From Candidatus Rifleibacteriota bacterium (GTDB taxonomy: Bacteria; Riflebacteria; Ozemobacteria; Ozemobacterales; Ozemobacteraceae), in assembly GCA_029560455.1 (NCBI GenBank), contig JAKQKW010000447.1, forward strand, positions 1 to 53,278: a DNA stretch of 53,278 nucleotides, written 5' to 3'. The notes beneath the pieces are model-generated. The model made no database searches, had not been told where the DNA came from, and saw nothing but the letters and a program-made list of their open reading frames with translations. Within the stretch, counting starts at the first letter, position 1. The number at the start of each line of letters is the position of its first letter. This document shows positions 1 to 8,638 of the stretch, one piece after another. The translations under genes and the position numbers were made by a program.

Positions 1-150
1 CATATCGCCCGCCGCAAAATTTTCCACGAGTTGTCGGCTGATTTTTATCATATTGCAGAAAGTAATATGCCAGAAAAACCCGAAAAGATTGATACGATTT
101 TTCTAAAAAATAACAGCGCCCCTGTCACCCGACAGAGGCGCCATTCTTAA
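1..150 (+). CDS. Possible 3' end of a gene entering from the left edge
   Basis: Frame 1 is open from the first base to a TAA at 148-150 and reads as a plausible, charged, mostly helical C-terminal tail of 49 residues. The other forward frames contain early stops. No family is recognisable from so short a piece. A terminator hairpin for the opposite strand overlaps its last codons, so the two transcription units would converge here. It could equally be non-coding. Confidence 0.35.
   Translation, partial: HIARRKIFHELSADFYHIAESNMPEKPEKIDTIFLKNNSAPVTRQRRHS
103..142 (-). terminator. Rho-independent terminator of the small exported protein gene
   Basis: An 11-bp stem (116-126 with 131-141) closes a 4-base loop with a single G-T wobble. 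On the minus strand it is followed by a T-rich run (complement of 103-112). It lies about 30 bp past the stop of the leftward gene at 171-482. Confidence 0.75.
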
Positions 151-170
151 GCCGTTAAAACGAAATTCTG

Positions 171-482
171 CTAGTTGTTATAAGACTTGAGCTGTGCAAT
201 TTTTTCTCTGAGCTCGATTCTTCGCTCATTCAGTTTATCGTAGCGTTCTTTCAAATCGATCACATCCCAGCCGTCGGGATCTTCTTTTTTAGCCTTCATC
301 AGCGCCTGGCTTATTTTGCGGCACTCTTTGTTCAATTCTCCGAGCTGCTTTTCAAGCTGCTTGATTTCTTCATCATGTGACCCGGCAAAAGCGGGGGGTG
401 CAAAGGCACCAACAAAGAGCATCGTAACAAAGGCAAAGAGAACAAACGTCAGGGTCAGCCCCGGAAAAAACTGTCTGGTCAT
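171..482 (-). CDS. Small exported coiled-coil protein, unknown function
   Basis: A 103-residue protein with an N-terminal signal peptide (hydrophobic core, then an A-F-A-G cleavage region near residue 33). It is followed by about 65 highly charged residues rich in E, K, L and R that look like a single long coiled coil. I recognise no family. The ATG at 482 is chosen because AGGAG sits 7 bases upstream; a TTG two codons earlier lies too close to that site. A sigma-70-like promoter upstream and a terminator downstream suggest a monocistronic gene. The product probably acts in the periplasm, possibly as an oligomeric chaperone or envelope spacer, but that is inference from shape only. Confidence 0.75.
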   Translation of the reverse strand: MTRQFFPGLTLTFVLFAFVTMLFVGAFAPPAFAGSHDEEIKQLEKQLGELNKECRKISQALMKAKKEDPDGWDVIDLKERYDKLNERRIELREKIAQLKSYNN

Positions 483-527
483 GATCAAACTCCTCTTATG
501 AACTTCTATGCTTATAGACTTAAGTTA

Positions 528-556
528 ATGCTAATGAAAAAAGACCCGTTCGTCAA
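528..556 (-). promoter_or_regulatory. Putative sigma-70 promoter for the small exported protein
   Basis: On the minus strand, TTGACG (551-556) and TAGCAT (528-533) are separated by 17 bases, about 45 bp upstream of the ATG at 482. Five of six and four of six bases match the consensus. Confidence 0.5.
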
Positions 557-570
557 ATTTTAGACGCTTC

Positions 571-597
571 CCGAAAAATAGCATTACTATTTTTTGG
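571..597. other. AT-rich hairpin between divergent genes
   Basis: An 11-bp inverted repeat (571-581 with 587-597, one G-T wobble) with a 5-base loop. It lies between the promoters of the two divergent genes. It could be a regulator binding site or a terminator-like element; nothing distinguishes these. Confidence 0.35.
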
Positions 598-610
598 ACT
601 TTTGTACAAT

Positions 611-639
611 TTGCGCAACCATGCGGGTAGCATTATAAT
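611..639 (+). promoter_or_regulatory. Putative promoter for the exonuclease gene
   Basis: A perfect TATAAT (634-639) lies 17 bases downstream of TTGCGC (611-616), about 40 bp before the ATG at 681. Confidence 0.5.
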
Positions 640-680
640 TTTATTCTGTAGCTGCAAGGCGAAACAGAAACGGAGAAGCC

Positions 681-1184
681 ATGAACTTTGTCGCGATAGA
701 TTTTGAAACTGCCACGGGTAAGCGTGAAAGCGCCTGTGCGCTGGGTATCGTAACCGTTGCGGCCGGCGAAATTACCGAGGCATGGCACACTTTGATCAGG
801 CCGCCAGATAATCAATACTGGCGCATGAACATTGAAGTGCATGGCATCACGCCGGCAAAAACGCGAAATTCACCTGATTTCGCGGCAGTTTACCCGGAAA
901 TCAAAAAGCGCCTGCAGGGCAAAACCATTGTCGCCCATAACGAAAGCTTTGACCGCGGCGTGCTGAAAAGCTGCATGGAATTTTACGGCCTCGATTACTC
1001 TGAATTGATGCTGCCGGCAAGATGGGAATGCACGGTAAAAATCTACCGGGCCCTCGGCTTCAACCCATGCCGTCTCAGCAACTGCTGCGAACGCATGGGC
1101 ATTCAGCTCAACCATCACGAAGCGCTCTCTGATGCGCTTGGCTGTGCGCAACTTTATCTGCGCCGCAAAAACGCAACCCCTTAA
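681..1184 (+). CDS. DEDDh-family 3'-5' exonuclease
   Basis: A 167-residue protein that is a single RNase T/DnaQ-type exonuclease domain. The metal-binding residues of the DEDDh class are visible: D7 and E9 in the D-F-E-T motif, D91 after H-N-E-S-F, and H146 and D151 in H-E-A-L-S-D. Such stand-alone domains remove nucleotides from 3' ends of DNA or RNA, as proofreading or repair nucleases or RNA trimmers; the sequence does not say which. The family's one-domain length is normal. The ATG has GGAG about 5 bases upstream. The CYTH gene follows after 25 bp on the same strand, so the two are probably co-transcribed. Confidence 0.88.
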   Translation: MNFVAIDFETATGKRESACALGIVTVAAGEITEAWHTLIRPPDNQYWRMNIEVHGITPAKTRNSPDFAAVYPEIKKRLQGKTIVAHNESFDRGVLKSCMEFYGLDYSELMLPARWECTVKIYRALGFNPCRLSNCCERMGIQLNHHEALSDALGCAQLYLRRKNATP

Positions 1185-1209
1185 GCTACAGTCGGCAGGA
1201 GCACAGGCA

Positions 1210-1674
1210 TTGGCAAAAGAAATCGAGCGCAAATTTCTCGTTACCGGTGATGCATGGCGTAAAGAAGCCGGGGGTTCGGTTTATCGCCAGGGCTATCTCT
1301 GTCGCACACCCGAAAGAACGGTTCGTGTCAGACTGGCGGCCGGCCGGGGGTTTGTTACCATCAAGGGCATAACCACGGGTGCGGTGCGTGATGAATTCGA
1401 GTATGAGGTTCCGGCCGCCGATGCAGAGGCAATGCTGGCCAACCTTTGCGAGAAACCGCTGATCGAAAAGACCAGATACCGGGTAAATCATGCCGGCCTG
1501 ACCTGGGAAATCGACGAGTTTCACGGCGACAACGCCGGTCTGATCGTAGCCGAGGTTGAACTGCGCTCGGCCGATCAGCAGATCGAAAAACCAGCCTGGG
1601 TCGGCCGCGAAGTCACCGCCGACCCCCGCTATTACAACGCCAGCCTGGTAACCAGGCCATTTAAGGTCTGGTGA
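1210..1674 (+). CDS. CYTH-domain protein (triphosphatase/adenylate-cyclase class IV fold)
   Basis: A 154-residue single-domain protein opening with the CYTH signature E-I-E-R-K-F (residues 4-9). Alternating Arg/Lys/Glu residues through the sequence would line the triphosphate tunnel. Stand-alone bacterial CYTH proteins of this length are usually inorganic triphosphatases; class IV adenylate cyclases and thiamine triphosphatases share the fold. The TTG at 1210 is preferred because AGGAG lies about 8 bases upstream and the EIERKF motif then begins at residue 4, as in relatives. An upstream in-frame start inside the exonuclease gene would add an unrelated N-terminus. The stop codon abuts the stop of the convergent HEAT gene. 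Confidence 0.85.
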   Translation: MAKEIERKFLVTGDAWRKEAGGSVYRQGYLCRTPERTVRVRLAAGRGFVTIKGITTGAVRDEFEYEVPAADAEAMLANLCEKPLIEKTRYRVNHAGLTWEIDEFHGDNAGLIVAEVELRSADQQIEKPAWVGREVTADPRYYNASLVTRPFKVW

Positions 1675-3387
1675 TCAGCTTCTGATGGTTTCAGTGAAGC
1701 GGGTCAGCGCCTTTTCGTAGAAATCTGCCGACATACGGCCGCCACGGGCTTCTTTGAGCAATGGCAGCATGGCGCGCAGATCGCCCTGTTCCGCGAGAGC
1801 TTCGACGGCGTTGCGATAAACCATGTCTTCGCTGTCGGCGAGCATTTTCAGCAGAATCGGCGTGCCTTCGCGGTCTTTGATACGCCCGAGGGCGAATACG
1901 GCCGAAGCGCGCACCCAGCGGCTCTTGTCGCGTGACATTTTTTCGAGTTCGGCAAAAACTTCTTCGTGGCCGCTTTTCCAGAGGGCGATGGCAGTGTTGA
2001 CGCGCACACGGTCGTTGCGGTCGTGCAGCAGGCGATGACAGGCTTCGGGCAATTCTGACCATTTGAGCTCAGACAGAGCTTCAATGGCATTGGCGCGCAC
2101 GCGGGCGTCTTCGTGTTTCAGCTGACCGGCGATAACTTCAGAATAATCGGTGTTAAAAGTGCGACCAAGGGCCGAAACGGCAGTGGCGCGCACCCAGATA
2201 TCGGTTTCTTTCGCCTGCAGAATGCGAACCAGTTCGGCATTCAGTTCGGGGTCATTCATGCGGGCGGCGGCGTCAACAGCGTTTATACGTAGCCATCGCT
2301 CTTTCGCGGCCAGCGATTCTCTAATCGTACGGGTAACTTTGTCGCCGCCAATCTGGCCAAGAACGAGAATCATCTGCTCTCTGACCACGAGCGGCATACG
2401 GTCAAAGTCGATGAGAATGCGATCGACAATACGGTCGCCCATGGCGGCAATCGCTTCGATTGCGGCGGTCTGCAGGCTTTCGTCGGCCACCTGCAGCAGT
2501 TTATAGAGTTCGTCATAGAGCAGCGCCGATTTTTCGGCTTCGGCCTTTTTAATCAGCTGCAGTTTGATTTTTGCATCGGTTTCAGCTGCCAGCCAATGAC
2601 GCAGAACACTGATGCGCTCGTCGGCCCCGAACAGTGCCAAGCCATCGATGGCTATTTCTCTGATGCGGTGGCGCGAATCTTCGAACAGGGCCGAAAAGAT
2701 GTTGCGATCTTCGATCAACGGTCGACTGACAAGGGCCTCTGCGATTATCTGGCGAACTTCGGCATTCGAAGATTTAACCAGACGGCGCACATGCGCGTAG
2801 GCACCTTCGTCTTTAAGGCGCGACAGGGCAATGTTGGCAGCAAGAGAAACGCCCCAGTTGCTGTTGCCGGCGAGCATTTTGAGAGAAGTGTGGCGCTCGG
2901 CCGACGGGTGTTTGATGAAATAATTGATGGCTGCGGTCAGCAGCTCGGGGTCACGGGTCTGGCCCATAATTTCGTTCATCAGCGAGGCAACCCGCACGTC
3001 TTCGTAAGAAATCAGCAGATCGAGAAGTTTCTTTCGCAGCTGAGGCGGTTTATCAGAGCTGCAGGCACGAATTACCACATCGAGGGCCGGCTGAAAATTG
3101 AAACTGCGCAAGGCAAGCATCGCCGTATCAGCCAGTTTGCCGTCATCATTGACTACGTATTCGATGATATGCTTGACCGAACCCGGATTGCCAATGTGGC
3201 CAAGCGCTTTTACCACCTGCTCGACGACTTCGCGGTCTGGCGAAGAAAGCAGGTCGACAAGGGCGTCGGCATGCTGACGCACGCGCAAAATGCCCAGGGC
3301 CGCCACCGAAAGCAGTTTTTCCTCCCGGTTGGTGCTCTTTAAACCGTCGATAAGATGCTGAAAGCGGCTTTTTCCGGATTCGGTCAT
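1675..3387 (-). CDS. HEAT-repeat (PBS-lyase-like) scaffold protein
   Basis: A 570-residue protein without signal peptide, built almost entirely of about 30-residue helical HEAT repeats with recurring A-x-x-A-L and W-V-R-A-x-A-V-x-A-L-G elements (clear near residues 395-500). Such proteins form curved protein-binding scaffolds and have no enzyme activity of their own; the partner is unknown. It has AGAGGAG upstream of the ATG. It begins 15 bp after murA as the last gene of the rpiB-upp-deaminase-murA run, so it is probably translated from the same mRNA. It is cytoplasmic by sequence. A role in envelope or cell-cycle regulation is possible but not shown. Confidence 0.85.
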   Translation of the reverse strand: MTESGKSRFQHLIDGLKSTNREEKLLSVAALGILRVRQHADALVDLLSSPDREVVEQVVKALGHIGNPGSVKHIIEYVVNDDGKLADTAMLALRSFNFQPALDVVIRACSSDKPPQLRKKLLDLLISYEDVRVASLMNEIMGQTRDPELLTAAINYFIKHPSAERHTSLKMLAGNSNWGVSLAANIALSRLKDEGAYAHVRRLVKSSNAEVRQIIAEALVSRPLIEDRNIFSALFEDSRHRIREIAIDGLALFGADERISVLRHWLAAETDAKIKLQLIKKAEAEKSALLYDELYKLLQVADESLQTAAIEAIAAMGDRIVDRILIDFDRMPLVVREQMILVLGQIGGDKVTRTIRESLAAKERWLRINAVDAAARMNDPELNAELVRILQAKETDIWVRATAVSALGRTFNTDYSEVIAGQLKHEDARVRANAIEALSELKWSELPEACHRLLHDRNDRVRVNTAIALWKSGHEEVFAELEKMSRDKSRWVRASAVFALGRIKDREGTPILLKMLADSEDMVYRNAVEALAEQGDLRAMLPLLKEARGGRMSADFYEKALTRFTETIRS

Positions 3388-3402
3388 GCTGATGCTCCTC
3401 TT

Positions 3403-4674
3403 TTATTTCTGTGCTTTCGGTTCTTCAATACGCTGGATGCTGGCGCCAAGCTTGAGAATGCGACCGACGAGATCTTCGTAACCCCGGTCAATATGATAAA
3501 CCTGACTGATTTCGGTGCGGCCTTCGGCGACCAGACCGGCAAGAACCATTGCAGCGCCGGCGCGCAGGTCAGTTGCCGAAACCGGGGCGCCCTGCAGCGT
3601 TTTAACCCCGTGAACAACGGCAGTGCGATCGTGAATCGTGATGCTGGCACCCATGCGGGCCAGTTCAGATACATGCATAAAGCGGTTTTCGAAAATCGTT
3701 TCAGTTACAGAAGAACTGCCTTCGGCGAGACACATGGCTGCCATCAGTTGCGCCTGCAGGTCGGTTGCAAAACCGGGGTAAGGCAGAGTCTTTACTTCGA
3801 TGGCGCGCAGGCGACGATCAGCTTTAACGATAATCGCGTCGGCTTCTGTGGTTATGTCTGCGCCCATTTCGCGCAATTTATTGATCAGCGCCAGCAGATG
3901 ATCGGGGTCACAGTTTTCGACCCTGATCGGGCCACCGGTCATGGCGCCCATAACGGCGAAGGTTCCGGCTTCGATGCGGTCGGGCATGACACGGTATTCA
4001 CCACCACCAAGGCGTTCAACGCCGTCGATGGTAATACTCGGGCTGCCGGCTCCTTCGATTTTCGCGCCGATAGCATTCAAAAACTTGGCCAGATCGACAA
4101 TTTCAGGTTCCTGGGCGGCGTTGTCGATGACAGTGCGCCCTTCAGCCAGAGTCGCAGCCATCATCAGATTTTCGGTAGCGCCAACTGACGGGAAATCAAG
4201 AATAATTCTGGCACCGCGCAACTTTTCGGCGACCGCGACCGCACAGCCACCCTCGATAGAAACCTGTGCTCCAAGAGCTTCAAAGCCCTTGAGGTGAATA
4301 TTAACCGGCCTTACACCGATAGCACAGCCACCCGGTAACGGAACTCTTGCCTTTTTAAGCCTTGCAAGCAGCGGGCCCATGACAAAAAAGCTGGCACGCA
4401 TGGTTTTTACAAGTTCATAAGGAGCCTCGTCGATTACGGGGCCAGAAGCATCAAACTGATAGACATTGCCGCCTAGGCAACTGCTTTTAATGCCGATTGC
4501 CTGAAGAACTTTCGCCATTGTCTCAACATCGTTCAGCGCCGGCACGTTAGTCAGCCGCACGGGTTCGGTGCTGAGAATTACCCCGGCCATGATCGGCAAC
4601 GCCGCATTCTTTGCACCGCTGACCTTGATACTGCCACTCAGGGGTTTTCCGCCCTCAATCAGAATTTTAGCCAT
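3403..4674 (-). CDS. murA: UDP-N-acetylglucosamine 1-carboxyvinyltransferase
   Basis: Catalyses transfer of enolpyruvate from PEP to UDP-GlcNAc, the first committed step of peptidoglycan synthesis in the cytoplasm. The 423-residue length is standard. The substrate residues K22-N23 lie in S-G-A-K-N-A-A. The catalytic cysteine is present as C117 in P-G-G-C-A-I-G, so this enzyme should be sensitive to fosfomycin, unlike Cys-to-Asp variants. The two inside-out alpha/beta domains typical of the family are covered end to end. The start is 3 bp after the deaminase stop, indicating translational coupling within the rpiB-to-HEAT operon. Confidence 0.97.
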   Translation of the reverse strand: MAKILIEGGKPLSGSIKVSGAKNAALPIMAGVILSTEPVRLTNVPALNDVETMAKVLQAIGIKSSCLGGNVYQFDASGPVIDEAPYELVKTMRASFFVMGPLLARLKKARVPLPGGCAIGVRPVNIHLKGFEALGAQVSIEGGCAVAVAEKLRGARIILDFPSVGATENLMMAATLAEGRTVIDNAAQEPEIVDLAKFLNAIGAKIEGAGSPSITIDGVERLGGGEYRVMPDRIEAGTFAVMGAMTGGPIRVENCDPDHLLALINKLREMGADITTEADAIIVKADRRLRAIEVKTLPYPGFATDLQAQLMAAMCLAEGSSSVTETIFENRFMHVSELARMGASITIHDRTAVVHGVKTLQGAPVSATDLRAGAAMVLAGLVAEGRTEISQVYHIDRGYEDLVGRILKLGASIQRIEEPKAQK

Positions 4675-4677
4675 GAC

Positions 4678-5175
4678 TCAGTCTATTTCTATCCTTTCGA
4701 GCGTGATCTTACCTTCTTTAAGCATTTCGAGCGAGAGTTCATCAGGATAATCGCCAAGAAAAATGATTCTTTTGATACCCGCGTTCATAAGCATCTTAGC
4801 ACAGGTTACGCAGGGCTGGTGAGTACAGTAGCAATCACTGTTTTTCAGGGAAACGCCGAACGCAGCCGCCTGCAGAATCGCGTTTTGTTCAGCATGCAGG
4901 CCGCGGCAGAGTTCCTGACGCTGGCCCGATGGAATCTTCTGGGCTTCGCGCAGACAACCGCCGGGAAGCTGGAAGCAGTGAGCCAGACCGACCGGAGCGC
5001 CGTTGTAACCGGTTGCCAGCATGCGGTTTTCGCGCACAATTACAGCACCAACCTGGCGTCTGAGACAGGTCGAGCGCTGCGCCACGATTTTGGCGATGCG
5101 CATAAAATAGACATCCCAGCTCGGGCGTTCTGAAATATGGTCGAAAACTGGAAGTTCGGGATTATTTGGTTCCAT
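4678..5175 (-). CDS. Deoxycytidylate deaminase family (ComEB-like)
   Basis: A 165-residue zinc-dependent deaminase. The zinc and catalytic residues are H94 and E96 in H-A-E-Q-N-A and C122/C125 in P-C-V-T-C. The N-terminal R-P-S-W-D-x-Y-F-M motif is typical of dCMP deaminases, which make dUMP for thymidylate synthesis. The ATG at 5175 is chosen over a TTG 24 bases upstream; it overlaps the end of upp by 14 bp and has CGGAG about 9 bases upstream. Its place between upp and murA fits pyrimidine salvage. ComEB proteins of competence loci share the family, but no competence genes are seen here. Confidence 0.92.
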   Translation of the reverse strand: MEPNNPELPVFDHISERPSWDVYFMRIAKIVAQRSTCLRRQVGAVIVRENRMLATGYNGAPVGLAHCFQLPGGCLREAQKIPSGQRQELCRGLHAEQNAILQAAAFGVSLKNSDCYCTHQPCVTCAKMLMNAGIKRIIFLGDYPDELSLEMLKEGKITLERIEID

Positions 5176-5791
5176 ACAGTCGATCTCCGGCGTCGCCAAG
5201 ACCTGGCAAAATGTAGCCTTTTTCGTTCAGGCATTTATCAAGAACACAGGTATAGATATCGACGTCGGGGTGAGCTTTCTGAACAACTTCGACACCTTCG
5301 GGGCAGGAAACGACGCACAAAAACCTGATTTTTTTAGCGCCGGCCTTTTTGATAATTTCGATCGACTTTGCCACGGTGCCACCGGTGGCGAGCATCGGGT
5401 CGAGAACGAAAACTTCCATATCGGCGATGCCCTGAGGCAGTTTGCAGTAATATTCAACCGGTTTGAGCGTATCGTGATCGCGATAAAGCCCGATATGACC
5501 AACGCGGGCCATCGGCATGAAACTCAGCATGCCATCGACCATGCCAAGACCGGCGCGCAAAATCGGCACGACAGCAAGGGTGCCCGGAGTGATCAGATGC
5601 GCTTCAGCCTGCATCAGAGGTGTTTCGCAGGTGGTGTTTTCGACCGGAATACCGCGCGTGGCTTCATAAGCCAGCAGCATCGAGAGTTCCTGCATCAGCT
5701 GCCGGAAAACCTGAACATCAGTGTGTTTTGATCTTAAAAGCGTGATTTTGTGTTTGACCAGCGGGTGATCGACAATGATCAGTTTTCCCAT
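5162..5791 (-). CDS. upp: Uracil phosphoribosyltransferase
   Basis: Converts uracil and PRPP to UMP in pyrimidine salvage. The 209-residue length is standard. The PRPP-binding loop is D-P-M-L-A-T-G-G-T (131-139), and the uracil-binding [13 protein letters not shown] motif lies near the C-terminus. The gene starts one base after the rpiB stop and its end overlaps the deaminase start, so these genes are tightly coupled. Ribose-phosphate isomerase upstream supplies ribose 5-phosphate, the PRPP precursor, which makes metabolic sense of the pairing. Confidence 0.97.
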   Translation of the reverse strand: MGKLIIVDHPLVKHKITLLRSKHTDVQVFRQLMQELSMLLAYEATRGIPVENTTCETPLMQAEAHLITPGTLAVVPILRAGLGMVDGMLSFMPMARVGHIGLYRDHDTLKPVEYYCKLPQGIADMEVFVLDPMLATGGTVAKSIEIIKKAGAKKIRFLCVVSCPEGVEVVQKAHPDVDIYTCVLDKCLNEKGYILPGLGDAGDRLYGTK

Positions 5792-5792
5792 G

Positions 5793-6239
5793 TTACTGTC
5801 GTCCTTCCTGGGTTATTTCGATTTTGGCAATACGGTTGCTGTGGCGACCACCTTCAAAATCGGTGACGAGAAATTTTTCAAGCATATCGACGGCCAGGGC
5901 TTCGCCGACGATGCGGCCACCCATGACCAGCACATTGGCGTCATTATGTTTTCGAGAAAGCTCGGCTTCGAGGCTGCAGCGACAGAGAGCGGCCCTGATG
6001 CCATGATGGCGGTTCGCGGCTATCGAAATGCCGATTCCTGAGCCACAGATAAGCAACCCCAGAGAACCCGGGTCGGCAATGACGTTGGCAGCAACGGCAT
6101 GCGCGTAATCAGGGTAATCACAGGAAGCCAGCGAGTGGGTGCCAAGGTCTTCGACCTGGTGACCGAGTTCGTGAAGCCGCTTTATCAGAGACTTCTTCAG
6201 TTCAAAGCCGCCATGATCCGAACCTGCGTATATCTTCAT
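5793..6239 (-). CDS. rpiB: Ribose-5-phosphate isomerase B
   Basis: Interconverts ribose 5-phosphate and ribulose 5-phosphate. The 148-residue product matches the RpiB family length when started at the ATG at 6239, which has GGAGG 8 bases upstream. A longer reading from further upstream would add 11 unconserved residues. The family motifs are G-S-D-H-G-G at residues 6-11 (with D8 and H9) and C65 in I-C-G-S-G-I-G, the catalytic base of the RpiB mechanism. It is the first gene of the leftward operon with upp, the deaminase, murA and the HEAT protein. LacAB-type sugar isomerases share the fold, but the short length and context favour RpiB. Confidence 0.95.
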   Translation of the reverse strand: MKIYAGSDHGGFELKKSLIKRLHELGHQVEDLGTHSLASCDYPDYAHAVAANVIADPGSLGLLICGSGIGISIAANRHHGIRAALCRCSLEAELSRKHNDANVLVMGGRIVGEALAVDMLEKFLVTDFEGGRHSNRIAKIEITQEGRQ

Positions 6240-6376
6240 CAACTGTTCCTCCACCATGTGCGATGGGTTCATAATACACAGGGAGAAGTTCAGATTTCAA
6301 CAACTATCCTGACAGTTCAATATACGGCAGCTCGGCCTGTCAGCCGGGTTGCTTTTTCTACAGCGTGTTGTGGGGG

Positions 6377-8434
6377 TCAGCGGGTCATGCCTTCGTAGCG
6401 CTGCGTCATCTGGTCGTAGGCGGCGAGCTTGGCTTCGAGTTTGTTGTCTTCCATGCCGTAGCGGAAGCGGCCGGTATCGTCGGGGTAAGCCTTCAGATAG
6501 AATTCGATCCAGAATTCCTTGCGTTCGTGGCTGTATTCGGCGCGGGCTTCCCAGCAGTGGAGATCGCGCACCAGACCAATGGTCAGAGGGCTGAATTTTT
6601 CGGTGATGTGGTTGTAGTTACCCGAGGTCGAAACGGCCCAGAGTGGCCTGATTGTGGCCTGGTAGTTGAACGAAGTATTGGTGATTTTGTCTTCGTCGTA
6701 GGGCATAGTCACACTGGTGTCAAACGACCAGAGATTTGAGGCGAGACGGTAACGGGCGTTAAGGTTGCCGGGCACCAGTCTGGTCAGGTCCATTTTAGCC
6801 ATGCCAAGGTTCGGCACTACGTAATCTCGTCGGATAAAGAATTCCCAATTGCGGTAGGCATCGGTGCGCGAACGGCGCGAATAATCCCAGTAAACCTGTT
6901 CGAAGCGGCTCATGACACGGTTATAGTTGAAGTTAACCGGGTTAAGTGACCATGAATTCTGGGCAAATCGCAGTCGGGTCGAGAAAATGTCGGTGCCGGT
7001 AAATGAGTCGAACTGAAATGGCGATTTACCCTTGCTCGTCGAAACATTGTAGTTGAATTCGAGGTTGGTGACGTTCGAAAAGCGGTGCTGTGCCCTGACC
7101 ATCGTCGAGCCGTTCTCGCGTTCGATGCCGCCAGAATAATAGCTTTTCTGCAGATTATAGGAAGGGGTCAGATCGAAGCGCTCGTGCACGAAGATGGTTG
7201 GCACGGTAACACTGACTCTGGCGTCTTTCTTTTCTGACTCATTAACATTGCTGAGAGTGCCATCTTCATAGCGGCCATACATACCTGAAAAATTGAAGCT
7301 GAGCGGAACGCCAGGGGTTGTGTAACCTGGCAGCGTAAAATTGATTTCTGGCAGGCGATTGAGCAGCTGATAATTGTTATCGGCCGTGTATTTATCACCA
7401 TCGAGATCATAGAATTTGTTGGCAACGATATTCATTGTCATGAAGCTGAGCACCGGGCGGTAGTTGATCTGCACGGTCAGATCCTGGTTTTCGGCCTGGC
7501 CGGTATACTGGTCGCCGCTGTAGATAAAGCTGGTCGCCAGGCTTTCACCGCCAGCAAAGCTGTAATTGTGTGACAGATTCATCTGGGTATTGGTATGATT
7601 GCGCTTGCTTTCGTTGAGCTGATAGAAATAGATCGAGCCGTTGCCCTTATCTCCGCCATTGTAGTTGCCGTTGAAACCGAAACCGTTACCGCGCTTTTCA
7701 AAAGCATCAGCGGTAAAGCGACCGGAAACGTGCTCATTCACCATCAGATCGGTGGTGAATTTGAAATAGATACCATCGATCTGCGACATGCCCTGACGAG
7801 TATGGAAAAATTTCTCGCGATTCTTGAATTCTGAGTAGTCACGACCCCGATGATAAAGGGTTTTGCCTTTCCATTTCAGACGCAGATCTTCGAGGGTCAT
7901 CGACTTGCCCGGGTAGGTTTCAATTTTTTTGCTGGTAATGCGGTAATGCGGATGATCGGTATCATCGCAGGTGGTCTGCATGATATCGTGAGCAATGCTG
8001 TATTTAGGGCTGACATACACATCTTTGGCGCTGAAAAAGTTGCGGTTTTTGCGAATTTCGGCGTCACGCATCCAGCCTTCGCCTGATTTCATGTTGTAAA
8101 CGAGAAAGTCGCCGGTGGTCTGGTCGTAGCCTTTCCAGAAGTCGACCTTACCCTGAGCAAAGATGTCTTCGGTCTTGGTGTTGGCCTGAATATTTTCAGC
8201 GCTGATTTTCATATCCTGATATGAAATATAGGCCTTGCCCTTGGTGACGATCTGTTCGGCTTTGGTGCGGTATTCGAGATAATCACCGTAGATCTCGACC
8301 GGAAACTTCTGGGTATCGATCGATGGCACATCGAAAGCATGCGCGGGCGTGATTCCAGATATAAAAACTGAAATCATCGTAAAAATCAGCAACAGTCTGC
8401 GGATTCGTTTGCCTTTTTTCATCTGCCGGTGCAA
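6377..8434 (-). CDS. lptD: LptD/OstA-like LPS-assembly outer membrane protein
   Basis: A 685-residue exported protein. A basic N-terminus and hydrophobic signal peptide ending near A-H-A (about residue 33) are followed by an OstA-type beta-jellyroll region (about 45-130). A long region of alternating aromatic/polar strands (about 200-650) is typical of a beta-barrel. LptD inserts lipopolysaccharide into the outer leaflet of the outer membrane. Typical LptD proteins are somewhat longer, so this is a compact version. A TTG at 8434 with AGGA 6 bases upstream looks the better start; an ATG four codons later lacks a ribosome-binding site. The partner lptE and the other lpt genes are not in the window. 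Confidence 0.82.
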   Translation of the reverse strand: MHRQMKKGKRIRRLLLIFTMISVFISGITPAHAFDVPSIDTQKFPVEIYGDYLEYRTKAEQIVTKGKAYISYQDMKISAENIQANTKTEDIFAQGKVDFWKGYDQTTGDFLVYNMKSGEGWMRDAEIRKNRNFFSAKDVYVSPKYSIAHDIMQTTCDDTDHPHYRITSKKIETYPGKSMTLEDLRLKWKGKTLYHRGRDYSEFKNREKFFHTRQGMSQIDGIYFKFTTDLMVNEHVSGRFTADAFEKRGNGFGFNGNYNGGDKGNGSIYFYQLNESKRNHTNTQMNLSHNYSFAGGESLATSFIYSGDQYTGQAENQDLTVQINYRPVLSFMTMNIVANKFYDLDGDKYTADNNYQLLNRLPEINFTLPGYTTPGVPLSFNFSGMYGRYEDGTLSNVNESEKKDARVSVTVPTIFVHERFDLTPSYNLQKSYYSGGIERENGSTMVRAQHRFSNVTNLEFNYNVSTSKGKSPFQFDSFTGTDIFSTRLRFAQNSWSLNPVNFNYNRVMSRFEQVYWDYSRRSRTDAYRNWEFFIRRDYVVPNLGMAKMDLTRLVPGNLNARYRLASNLWSFDTSVTMPYDEDKITNTSFNYQATIRPLWAVSTSGNYNHITEKFSPLTIGLVRDLHCWEARAEYSHERKEFWIEFYLKAYPDDTGRFRYGMEDNKLEAKLAAYDQMTQRYEGMTR

Positions 8435-8638
8435 GTTTTTTCCTGTAAACCAGTAGTCGCAGAAACCTGAACCACCTGTTTCTGCATCTTATGTATCGAC
8501 ACCCGACCGGCAAACCCGAAGAAAAAACATTCGCCGTCGTCATTACTGTTGCATGGGAAAGTGTTGAATTTTGCGGCGGTTTGGAGTAGGGAAATATGTT
8601 CTTTTTAAAAATAAATAATTTTCAGGGAGATACTTAAA

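Noticed and set aside
2596..3342. 248-codon open frame on the plus strand
   Set aside because: Shadow of the HEAT-repeat gene; no start signal and no recognisable domain.
3355..4188. 277-codon open frame on the plus strand
   Set aside because: It lies entirely antisense to murA, has a low-information His/Gln/Asn-rich composition and no ribosome-binding site. It is the usual shadow of a coding gene.
6318..6365. Small GC hairpin followed by T residues on the plus strand
   Set aside because: No plus-strand gene precedes it, and the stem is short with several wobble pairs.
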